In this document: positions 1 to 5,925 of the stretch, in pieces | Position numbering within the stretch: position 1 is the stretch's first letter | Layout of the letters: each line of letters opens with the position of its first letter | Assembly (NCBI RefSeq): GCF_946220915.1 | Contig: NZ_CAMIHH010000110.1 | Location: forward strand, 1-10,914 | DNA from: an uncultured Flavobacterium sp. | GTDB lineage: Bacteria; Bacteroidota; Bacteroidia; Flavobacteriales; Flavobacteriaceae | Reading direction: 5' to 3' | Length of the DNA: 10,914 nucleotides | Notes under the pieces: generated by a model | What the model was told of the DNA's origin: nothing | Seen by the model: the letters and a program-made list of their open reading frames with translations, nothing else | Database searches by the model: none | Program-made: the position numbers and the translations under genes

Positions 1-1851
1 AATTTATACATTACCCTTAGTTTTATGCTCGCCAGCCTGGCAGTAACGGCACAGACACCGGCGACGGCAGAAGCGGACAAGCTGTTTAAAAAGTTTGAAT
101 ACCTGGATGCGGCAAAGGAATACCAAAAAATAAAATCAAAGGATGGCTATGTGTACAAGCAGATAGCCGAGAGTTATTTTAATGTATACAACAGTAAAGA
201 GGCAGTAAAATGGTATGCCAAGGCTGTAGAAAGCAAGCAGGATTCTGAAACTTATTATCGCTATGCCCAGATGCTGAAGGCAGAAGGTAAATATGAAGAA
301 TCGAACAAGCAGATGCAGAAGTTTGCATCCATGGCTCCAAAAGACCAGCGCGCCGTAGCCTTTAACCAGGATCCGGACTACCTGCCAAAACTAAAAAGCC
401 AGACAAAATTGTTTGAGGAAAAACTGCTGGACATCAATGATAAAAAGTATGCCGACTTTGGTGCAGTATTGGTAAATAACACAGTCTATTTTACCAGTGC
501 AAGGAACACCGCCCGCAAAACCTATGGGCGCAACGAAGAGCCCTTCCTGGATATGTATACGGCTACCTACAATAGCAATGGTACACTTAGTGACGCTACG
601 CCCATTGAGGAGATCAACTCGAAATACCATGATGGCCCTGCGGCAGTGACTGCCGACGGGAACACAATGTACTTTTCGAGCGAGAGTTTTAAGGAAGGCA
701 ATTATGAGAAGGATACGCCAGGGCAAAGAACAGGCCTTATTTACCTGTTTGTTGCCACTAAGGTAAATGGCCTGTGGACGAACATTAAGCCGGTCCCCTT
801 TAATGGAAAGACATGGTCTACCGGGAACCCATCAATAAGCAAGGATGGCAAAACACTTTATTTTGCATCGAACAGGAAAGGCTCTGTAGGCGCGACAGAC
901 ATTTGGAAAGTGGAAGTTAAAGGTAATAATACCTATAGCGAACCGGTTAATCTTGGCAAAAAAGTAAATACCGAAGGCAATGAGAACTTCCCTTTTATTG
1001 CCGATGACAACAAGCTGTATTTTGCTTCGGACGGCAGGAAAGGCGTAGGTGCCATGGATATTTACGTTAAGGACATAAGCAATGACAGCGAATCGTTAAA
1101 CCTCGGCCTCCCGGTAAATTCGCCGCAGGACGACTTTGCATTTACCTTTAATGTGGCGGCCAATAAAGGATTCTTCTCGAGCAACAGAAATGGTAATGAC
1201 GACATCTTCCTGGCTACGCCCATATGCGGCGTAGATGCAGTTGTGATGGTTAATGATTCGAAAACCGGCAAGCCCCTTGTTACGGCAAGCGTAGCCATAC
1301 TCGATGCCAAAAATAATGTAATTGAAACCCGCAAGACCAATACCGACGGGTGGGTAACGTATAGTATAGACTGTAACACGCCTTATTCACTCACAGTGTC
1401 GGCAGATGGCTACACTACTATCACAAAGCCACTGGAGAGGCATGCAGGCGGCAGGCAGGAAGCAAAGGTTGTACTTGATCCGATTGAGAGCATTATTAAA
1501 GGCGACATGGTACAGCTGAACGATATTTATTTTGAATTTGATAAGAGCAACGTAACACAGGAAGGCGCTGCCGAACTTAACAAGCTGGTAGAGGTGATGA
1601 AGGCCAGGCCGGGCATAGTGATCACGGCAAAAGCGCATACTGATAACCGTGGTAGCGATGAATATAACCTGAGCCTTTCTGACCGAAGGGCAAGAGCGGT
1701 AGTGCAATATGTTATCTCCCAGGGAATTGCAGAGAACAGGATATCCGGCAAGGGCTATGGCGAAACGCAACCGCGTGTAAATTGTACTGAATGTACCGAT
1801 GAGCAGCATGCCCAAAACAGGAGGAATGAGTTTATCATCGTAAAGAAATAG
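1..1851 (+). CDS. PorE-like OmpA-family envelope protein (TPR, PD40 propeller, CRD, OmpA domain), 5' partial
   Basis: The frame is open to base 1, and the codons before the first ATG (base 25) encode NLYITLSF. They run into MLASLAVTAQT to form a normal signal peptide, so the real start probably lies a few codons outside the window. There is no lipobox cysteine. Counting from the base-25 Met: TPR-like helices at about 10-110; a PD40/WD40-like propeller at about 140-395, with repeats such as SKDGKTLYFASNRKG; a carboxypeptidase-regulatory-like beta domain at about 403-475; and an OmpA C-terminal domain at about 497-608. The OmpA domain keeps the peptidoglycan-binding pair, Asp540 (in HTDNRG) and Arg555 (in SDRRARA), 15 residues apart as in OmpA. 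This domain order is that of PorE, a T9SS component that links the secretion complex to peptidoglycan. Flavobacteria carry several paralogues, often beside PorP/SprF genes, so orthology to PorE is not proven. A strong terminator follows the stop. Confidence 0.93.
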   Translation, partial: NLYITLSFMLASLAVTAQTPATAEADKLFKKFEYLDAAKEYQKIKSKDGYVYKQIAESYFNVYNSKEAVKWYAKAVESKQDSETYYRYAQMLKAEGKYEESNKQMQKFASMAPKDQRAVAFNQDPDYLPKLKSQTKLFEEKLLDINDKKYADFGAVLVNNTVYFTSARNTARKTYGRNEEPFLDMYTATYNSNGTLSDATPIEEINSKYHDGPAAVTADGNTMYFSSESFKEGNYEKDTPGQRTGLIYLFVATKVNGLWTNIKPVPFNGKTWSTGNPSISKDGKTLYFASNRKGSVGATDIWKVEVKGNNTYSEPVNLGKKVNTEGNENFPFIADDNKLYFASDGRKGVGAMDIYVKDISNDSESLNLGLPVNSPQDDFAFTFNVAANKGFFSSNRNGNDDIFLATPICGVDAVVMVNDSKTGKPLVTASVAILDAKNNVIETRKTNTDGWVTYSIDCNTPYSLTVSADGYTTITKPLERHAGGRQEAKVVLDPIESIIKGDMVQLNDIYFEFDKSNVTQEGAAELNKLVEVMKARPGIVITAKAHTDNRGSDEYNLSLSDRRARAVVQYVISQGIAENRISGKGYGETQPRVNCTECTDEQHAQNRRNEFIIVKK

Positions 1852-1866
1852 TTCAAAACAAAATAC

Positions 1867-1925
1867 CCGGAGGGCTGTACCAATAGCGAAAAAAGGTTAT
1901 TTTTGGTACAGCCCTCCGGCTTTTT
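1867..1925 (+). terminator. Rho-independent terminator after the OmpA-family gene
   Basis: The arms 1867-1883 and 1903-1919 are a perfect 17-bp inverted repeat (CCGGAGGGCTGTACCAA and its complement) around a 19-nt loop. The right arm is followed by CTTTTTAT. It starts 16 bases after the stop at 1851. The bases before the left arm are A-rich, so the hairpin may also stop transcription from the right, although no minus-strand gene is visible there. Confidence 0.92.
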
Positions 1926-1956
1926 ATGGCTTGGTTATTGGAGGGTTTTAATTGGC

Positions 1957-2011
1957 ATTAAGAAAAATTTGGCTTTTCTTAATTTACAATATCGTAATGC
2001 TTTCTTAATTT
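1957..2011. repeat. Three copies of TTTCTTAAT upstream of the JmjC/cupin gene
   Basis: TTTCTTAAT occurs directly at 1975-1983 and 2001-2009, and inverted at 1957-1965. The two direct copies extend to TTTCTTAATTT and lie 26 bp apart. The inverted copy and the first direct copy form a 10-bp perfect stem (1957-1966 with 1974-1983) with a 7-nt loop. The third copy overlaps the probable -7 box. The arrangement would suit an operator, but the AT-rich composition makes chance partly plausible. Confidence 0.45.
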
Positions 2012-2013
2012 TG
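2006..2013 (+). promoter_or_regulatory. Putative -7 promoter box for the JmjC/cupin-recX operon
   Basis: TAATTTTG matches the Bacteroidota -7 consensus TAnnTTTG exactly and ends 21 bases before the ATG at 2035, giving a leader of about 15 nt. No clear TTG -33 element is found at the usual 17-23 nt distance, which lowers confidence. Confidence 0.45.
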
Positions 2014-2034
2014 TTTTGCTCAATAACCTGTACT

Positions 2035-2907
2035 ATGCCATTGAACCTAACCGAGATTGAACGCGTAAAAACCATCACCCGGGAAGATTTTTACAATAAT
2101 TATGTAAAGAAGCAGAAACCCGTTGTTATAGAAAGACTTACGGAAGACTGGCCAGCCTATAGCAAGTGGAAGCTTGAGTATATAAGGGAAATAGCGGGCG
2201 ATAAGACGGTGCCTTTGTATGACGACAGGCCTGTGAGCCACGAGGATGGGTTTAATGAAGCCCATGCCAGGATGAAAATGGCCGATTACATTGACCTGCT
2301 TCAGTCAAAACCTACCAATTACCGTATTTTTTTATACAACCTTATGAAGGAAGTCCCGTCTTTAAAAGATGACTTCAGGTGGCCCGACATTGGCCTAAGG
2401 CTGGTAAAGCAATTGCCGATGCTGTTTTTTGGGGGAGAAAATTCCAGGGTATTCATTCACTACGACATTGACTATTCAAACATATTGCATTTTCATTTTC
2501 ATGGAAAAAAACGGTGCATACTTTTTGCGCCAGACCAAACACCTTACCTGTACAAAGTGCCCCACGCACTGATTTCGAGGGAAGACATTGACTTTGACAA
2601 CCCGGATTTTGAAAAATGGCCTGCATTGAAATATGCACAGGGGCTCGTGGCCGACCTGGAGCACGGTGAAATGCTGTACATGCCTGAAGGCTACTGGCAC
2701 TACATGAAATATGTAACGCCGGGATTTTCTATGAGCCTGCGTGCTTTTCCGAGGAAGATAAGCAATTTATCAAAAGCGGTATACAATATTGTCATCATGC
2801 GTTATTTTGATAACATGATGCGCAGGTATAAGGGCCAGGCCTGGATAGACTATAAAAATGAGCAGGCTGTAATACGTACCCATAAAAACTTGAACATACC
2901 GGTTTAA
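2035..2907 (+). CDS. JmjC/cupin-like Fe(II)/2-oxoglutarate-dependent oxygenase family protein
   Basis: This is a 290-residue protein. An in-frame ATG at 1903 lies in the right arm of the preceding terminator and would add an unlikely 44-residue extension. The ATG at 2035 sits after a TAATTTTG box and starts the conserved part, so I choose it. The N-terminal ITREDFYNNYVKKQKPVVI is typical of cupin-like (Cupin_8/JmjC) proteins. The metal triad is visible: His142 and Asp144 (FIHYD), and distal His222 in the strand-turn PEGYWHYMKY. GKKRCILFAP follows the HxD strand, as expected in this fold. Members hydroxylate protein side chains or small molecules using iron and 2-oxoglutarate; the substrate here cannot be told. 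There is no signal peptide, so it is probably cytoplasmic. It lies 39 bp upstream of recX on the same strand and is probably cotranscribed with it. Confidence 0.88.
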   Translation: MPLNLTEIERVKTITREDFYNNYVKKQKPVVIERLTEDWPAYSKWKLEYIREIAGDKTVPLYDDRPVSHEDGFNEAHARMKMADYIDLLQSKPTNYRIFLYNLMKEVPSLKDDFRWPDIGLRLVKQLPMLFFGGENSRVFIHYDIDYSNILHFHFHGKKRCILFAPDQTPYLYKVPHALISREDIDFDNPDFEKWPALKYAQGLVADLEHGEMLYMPEGYWHYMKYVTPGFSMSLRAFPRKISNLSKAVYNIVIMRYFDNMMRRYKGQAWIDYKNEQAVIRTHKNLNIPV

Positions 2908-2946
2908 AAGGCTAATCAAATCAATTTATCTCCGGATCCCAAAAGC

Positions 2947-3417
2947 ATGCAAAAATCGTTTACCCTGGACGAGGCAAAAAAAAAGCTGGAACACTATTGT
3001 GCCTACCAGGAACGCTGCCATGAAGAGGTTTTGCAGAAGCTAAAGGAACTGGCGATGATTCCCCAGGCGATCGACGTTATAATTGTACACCTGATTGAGC
3101 ATAACTTTCTTAACGAAGAGCGATTTGCGGGCAGCTTTGCACGCGGAAAGTTCAGGATAAAGCATTGGGGCAGGCGAAGGATTGTTAATGAGCTAAAACG
3201 CAGGAATATATCTATTTATAATATAAATAAAGCGCTGCGTGAAATTCCTGATGAGGAATATTATGAAGCATTTAATAACCTTGCCCAAAAGGAATGGGAC
3301 CGAAGCCTTGAAAAGAACCTGCAAAGAAAGAAGAAAAAGGTTAGCGATTATCTTTTAAGAAAAGGCTATGAGAGTGATTTGGTGCTGGATAAACTGAATG
3401 ACCTCTCGAAAGGATAA
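2947..3417 (+). CDS. recX: RecX-family regulatory protein
   Basis: This 156-residue protein is of usual RecX length. RecX binds RecA filaments in the cytoplasm and modulates, usually inhibits, strand exchange and coprotease activity. Family signs are the N-terminal helix with LEHYCAYQERCHEEVLQKL, the conserved NFLNEERFAGSFARGKF segment (residues about 54-70), and KHWGRRRIVNELKRRNIS (about 74-91), which together give the three-helix RecX repeats. The C-terminus is rich in Lys and Arg, then has a last repeat-like segment (KVSDYLLRKGYESDLV). It starts 39 bp after the JmjC/cupin gene with no terminator between them, so the two probably share a transcript. AAAAGC just before the ATG may be an A-rich Bacteroidota-type ribosome-binding region. 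recA is not in the window. Confidence 0.93.
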   Translation: MQKSFTLDEAKKKLEHYCAYQERCHEEVLQKLKELAMIPQAIDVIIVHLIEHNFLNEERFAGSFARGKFRIKHWGRRRIVNELKRRNISIYNINKALREIPDEEYYEAFNNLAQKEWDRSLEKNLQRKKKKVSDYLLRKGYESDLVLDKLNDLSKG

Positions 3418-3503
3418 TTACTTTTTAGATACTTCATAGTCCATAAATATTTGTTAATTTAGTGGAGTCAACAATTTAGTGCCCAAAACTAAAAAAAGGA
3501 TTT

Positions 3504-5345
3504 ATGCTGAAGAGACTTTCACTGCTTATATTGTTGTTTGTTAGCGTATCGCATTACGGGCAGTCCTATGATTTTAAAAAAGCCGAGCTCGATGCCCGGA
3601 AGTTTATTTACTCAAAACCGGACAGCGCCCTTGTAATAATAAAAAAGACGTTATCACATAAGGGAGCCCACGATACGGTTTATGGCAATACATACAATAT
3701 CTATGGTATGTATTTTGGGATGAAGGGCAATTCGGATTCGCTCATCCATTATACCAGGAAATCGCTTAACTACCTCGGGAATTATCCACGCAACAAGGCA
3801 AGGAGCCTCATGAACATGTCTATAGGCTACCGCAACAAAGCCGATTATAAATCGGCCATAAAATATATTGAGCAGGCGCTTGCACTTCATGAAAAAGACA
3901 ATAACAATGTAGGGGTGGCGATGGCCTATGGCGAGCTGGCATCCAACCATAACTATATGCTTGATTATGACAGGTCTATAGACTTATTGCTTAAAGCCAT
4001 AAAAATACTCAAGGCTGAAAAAAACACCAAGCAGCTTGTAGCCATTAAACAGAAACTGGCCAATACTTATCTGGCAAAGGAGAACTTTAAGTTTGCCATA
4101 GACCTCTACAGGGAATGCCTCGCCGAATTTAAGCAGGGAGGCATGACCAAAAATTATTACATGACACAGTTAAACCTGGGCGAAGCGCTTATTCAGGTAA
4201 ACGACCTCCGGGGGGCGAAGAAGGCCCTTGATGAGGCAGTAAGGGGCCTTGAGCCGTTTAGCGACAAGGAAATGCTTGGTATTTGCCACTCTAAAATCGG
4301 GAACCTGGAAAATACACTCGGCAATTACGATAAAGCCATCGCCTCGTTCCAAAGGGCAATGGATTACCTTAAATTTTCGGAATCGAACAGGATAGTGAGG
4401 ATTGCCGGTGAATATATTAATTTGCTTAATGAAGGCAAAAATTATAAAAAATCGCTCGAAGTGATCGCCCTGACAGACAAGCTTGAAAGATTTGACAGCG
4501 CCAACATACAGGATAAGATGGTGTATAAAAATGCTGTTGCCGATACTTATAAAGCTACCAATAACGAAAAAGAGGCCATAAAGGCCTACCAGCACACCAT
4601 AGCGATTATGGACTCTATTGCCGATAGTGAGAAAAAAAGCGCGGTAGATGAAATCCAGGCAAAATTCCAGACGGAACTGCAGCGCGAAAAAAACCTTGGG
4701 CTCGAGGCAAATAATAGAGTGCTGCAGGCCACAATGAAATCCGAGCAAAACCTTATGTTGCTGTATATGCTTGTAAGCATTGCCATAATCATATTTATTT
4801 TACTGGCTTTAAGGGGTTATTGGCTCAAATCCAAATTGCAGAAAGAAGAGCTTAAATCTGTCGAGGCCGAAAAGAACATGATAAAGCAGCAGCATAAATA
4901 TGAGCAGGAGCTTACCAACACCCAAAAAGATACAATTGAGGAAAAGCAAAGGGAACTTACTTCTACAACGCTGCGCATGGCAAACTACCAGGATAGCATT
5001 AACCAGATAATTGATAAATGCGAATCGAATTCGTATGCTAAAGTGGGTGACGTTAAAAAAGAATTGCAAAACCTCGTAAAGCAAAAAGATTACTGGAGGC
5101 AATTTGAAACCCGGTTCAATAGCCTCCATCCTGAATTTAGCACCACACTTTCGGTGCGCTTCCCCAAGCTTACCAAGAACGACATTGAGTTTTGCTCGTT
5201 GCTAAAGCTCAACCTGTCCAATAAAGAAATTGCATCATTGCTCCAGATCTCGCATGAAAGCGCCATTACGAAAAAGTACAGGATCAAGAAAAAAATGGAC
5301 ATCCATGATGATGAGGATTTTGAAAAGATGCTTACTGAGGTATAA
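3504..5345 (+). CDS. Membrane-anchored TPR sensor with C-terminal LuxR-type HTH
   Basis: This is a 613-residue protein. AAAAGGA, 4 nt before the ATG, supports the start. Residues 1-20 (MLKRLSLLILLFVSVSHYGQ) are a signal peptide. About 35-400 are tandem TPR helices, for example DYKSAIKYIEQALALHE and NYDKAIASFQRAMDYL. Residues 417-436 are a hydrophobic membrane helix followed by the basic RGYWLKSKLQ. About 440-510 are a charged coiled coil. Residues 553-612 are a LuxR/GerE-like HTH, with LTKNDIEFCSLLKLNLSNKE and recognition helix SHESAITKKYRIKKKM at about 583-598. The layout puts the TPRs in the periplasm and the DNA-binding domain in the cytoplasm, so one protein could sense an envelope signal and act on DNA. 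Such proteins are common in Bacteroidota. There is no receiver or kinase domain. Its target is unknown; the downstream 1602-residue gene is one possibility by position only. Confidence 0.9.
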   Translation: MLKRLSLLILLFVSVSHYGQSYDFKKAELDARKFIYSKPDSALVIIKKTLSHKGAHDTVYGNTYNIYGMYFGMKGNSDSLIHYTRKSLNYLGNYPRNKARSLMNMSIGYRNKADYKSAIKYIEQALALHEKDNNNVGVAMAYGELASNHNYMLDYDRSIDLLLKAIKILKAEKNTKQLVAIKQKLANTYLAKENFKFAIDLYRECLAEFKQGGMTKNYYMTQLNLGEALIQVNDLRGAKKALDEAVRGLEPFSDKEMLGICHSKIGNLENTLGNYDKAIASFQRAMDYLKFSESNRIVRIAGEYINLLNEGKNYKKSLEVIALTDKLERFDSANIQDKMVYKNAVADTYKATNNEKEAIKAYQHTIAIMDSIADSEKKSAVDEIQAKFQTELQREKNLGLEANNRVLQATMKSEQNLMLLYMLVSIAIIIFILLALRGYWLKSKLQKEELKSVEAEKNMIKQQHKYEQELTNTQKDTIEEKQRELTSTTLRMANYQDSINQIIDKCESNSYAKVGDVKKELQNLVKQKDYWRQFETRFNSLHPEFSTTLSVRFPKLTKNDIEFCSLLKLNLSNKEIASLLQISHESAITKKYRIKKKMDIHDDEDFEKMLTEV

Positions 5346-5462
5346 ACTGTATTTTCGGATATCATAAAGGGCCAAAAAAATTTAGATATCTTTATGTGTT
5401 TGATTTTCAAAGGATATATGCTGCAAATTGTTAATGTTGTCTATACTTTGTCTATTAAAATT

Positions 5463-5495
5463 TTGTTAATATTAAGGAAATATGGCTTTACTTTG
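5463..5495 (+). promoter_or_regulatory. Putative upstream promoter P1 (TTG-N22-TTACTTTG)
   Basis: TTG at 5463-5465 is followed after 22 nt by TTACTTTG at 5488-5495, one mismatch from TAnnTTTG. The flanks (TTTGTTAATATTA before, CCCC after) closely resemble the better promoter at 5832-5864, including the same 22-nt spacing. A transcript would start near 5501 and run into the bulged hairpin. It could be a long leader of the 1602-residue gene or a separate small RNA. Confidence 0.42.
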
Positions 5496-5498
5496 CCC

Positions 5499-5539
5499 CA
5501 TAATCCTTCCCGGATAAATGCAAGGTAGCCGGGATTATG
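5499..5539. other. Bulged stem-loop
   Basis: CATAAT (5499-5504) pairs with ATTATG (5534-5539), and CCCGG (5509-5513) pairs with CCGGG (5529-5533). A 4-nt bulge (CCTT) lies on the left and the loop is 15 nt. There is no T-tract on either side, so it is not a classic terminator. It lies at the expected 5' end of a P1 transcript, and it also overlaps the stop codon of the candidate minus-strand small gene. Confidence 0.45.
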
Positions 5540-5711
5540 ACTGGCTAAACATTTTTACTACGTTCTCATGAAATTTATAATTGCTATTTCCAATTAAGAT
5601 TTTTGCGGTGCCCTCCGTACGAATCTCCTTGATGATAATGTGCCTGTTCTTTTGGCACATTAGATGCTCCCTTTGACGTTTGGCATTATCCAAACGATGT
5701 TTTTGAATCAT
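5535..5711 (-). CDS. Candidate 58-residue small protein, family unknown
   Basis: On the minus strand, ATG (5711-5709) opens a 58-codon frame ending in TAA (5537-5535). AGGA lies 5 nt before the ATG, a reasonable ribosome-binding site, and an in-frame TAG lies six codons upstream. The product starts MIQKHRLDNAKRQREHLMCQ, contains EIRTEGTAKILIGNSNYKFH, and ends VVKMFSQS. It is basic and soluble-looking, with no signal peptide or membrane helix. Codon use looks like that of the neighbours (GCC, GGC, ATC, CAG, AAG). I do not recognise a family. Against it: two stem-loops lie inside the frame, no minus-strand promoter is clear, and a frame of this length can arise by chance. It could also be the remnant of a larger gene. 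Confidence 0.35.
   Translation of the reverse strand: MIQKHRLDNAKRQREHLMCQKNRHIIIKEIRTEGTAKILIGNSNYKFHENVVKMFSQS
5636..5662. other. Stem-loop, 9-bp perfect stem
   Basis: TAATGTGCC (5636-5644) and GGCACATTA (5654-5662) are perfect complements around a 9-nt loop. No T-tract follows. It lies within the candidate small minus-strand frame, and the same fold is possible in RNA from either strand. Confidence 0.45.
5677..5704 (+). other. Stem-loop with short T-tract, weak terminator-like
   Basis: CGTTTGG (5677-5683) pairs with CCAAACG (5690-5696) around a 6-nt loop, with TTTTT at 5700-5704 three bases later. It could weakly end a plus-strand transcript from P1, giving an RNA of about 200 nt. A 7-bp stem alone is modest evidence. 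Confidence 0.35.
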
Positions 5712-5831
5712 ATAATCCTGTAGTGGCTAAATGACTCTTGCCTTCCTTTACTTACTGAACCTGTAGGGTTATAGTCTTTGGTATTTGTAAGCACGACTCT
5801 TAAAATTATCTTAAAATTTAACAAAAATTAT

Positions 5832-5864
5832 TTGTTAATATTACAAGGAATTGTATTACATTTG
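5832..5864 (+). promoter_or_regulatory. Promoter of the 1602-residue secreted protein gene
   Basis: TTG at 5832-5834 and TACATTTG at 5857-5864, 22 nt apart, match the Bacteroidota consensus TTG-N17-23-TAnnTTTG. The expected transcript start near 5870 gives a leader of about 55 nt before the ATG at 5926. Confidence 0.75.
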
Positions 5865-5880
5865 CCCCCGCAACCAAAAA

Positions 5881-5901
5881 TAGTTATGCCCCCCATAACT
5901 A
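5881..5901 (+). promoter_or_regulatory. 5' leader hairpin with a five-C loop
   Basis: TAGTTATG (5881-5888) and CATAACTA (5894-5901) form a perfect 8-bp stem closed by CCCCC. It starts about 10 nt after the expected transcript start and ends 24 bases before the ATG, leaving the A-rich start region (ACTAAAATG) unpaired. It could stabilise the mRNA or bind a regulator; the sequence alone does not say which. Confidence 0.5.
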
Positions 5902-5925
5902 CTTAAAATTAAAAACATTACTAAA

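Larger units (their letters stand above)
5346..5925. other. 580-bp intergenic stretch with promoters, hairpins and one candidate small gene
   Basis: No large gene is visible on either strand. The stretch contains a promoter-like sequence at 5463-5495, a bulged hairpin at 5499-5539, a candidate minus-strand small gene at 5535-5711 that includes two further stem-loops, and the promoter plus leader hairpin of the 1602-residue gene at 5832-5901. Bases 5346-5460 and 5712-5830 show nothing I can name. I found no clear T-tract terminator after the regulator stop at 5345. Confidence 0.6.

Noticed and set aside
3455..3462. TAATTTAG as a -7 box for the TPR-HTH gene
   Set aside because: One mismatch to TAnnTTTG and no TTG at a proper distance. 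The gene probably has its own promoter in 3418-3503, but I cannot place it.
4170..4748. Minus-strand open frame of 192 codons inside the TPR-HTH gene
   Set aside because: It is antisense to well-formed TPRs, has a composition unlike real proteins, and has no ribosome-binding site.
5363..5396. CATAAAG...CTTTATG inverted repeat after the regulator stop, as a terminator
   Set aside because: Only 7 AT-rich pairs with a loop of about 20 nt and no T-tract next to it; too weak to call.
5482..5517. Eleven-codon leader peptide (MALLCPIILPG) after AAGGA
   Set aside because: It overlaps the P1 -7 box, so a P1 transcript would not contain it. No regulatory codon run is present; probably chance.
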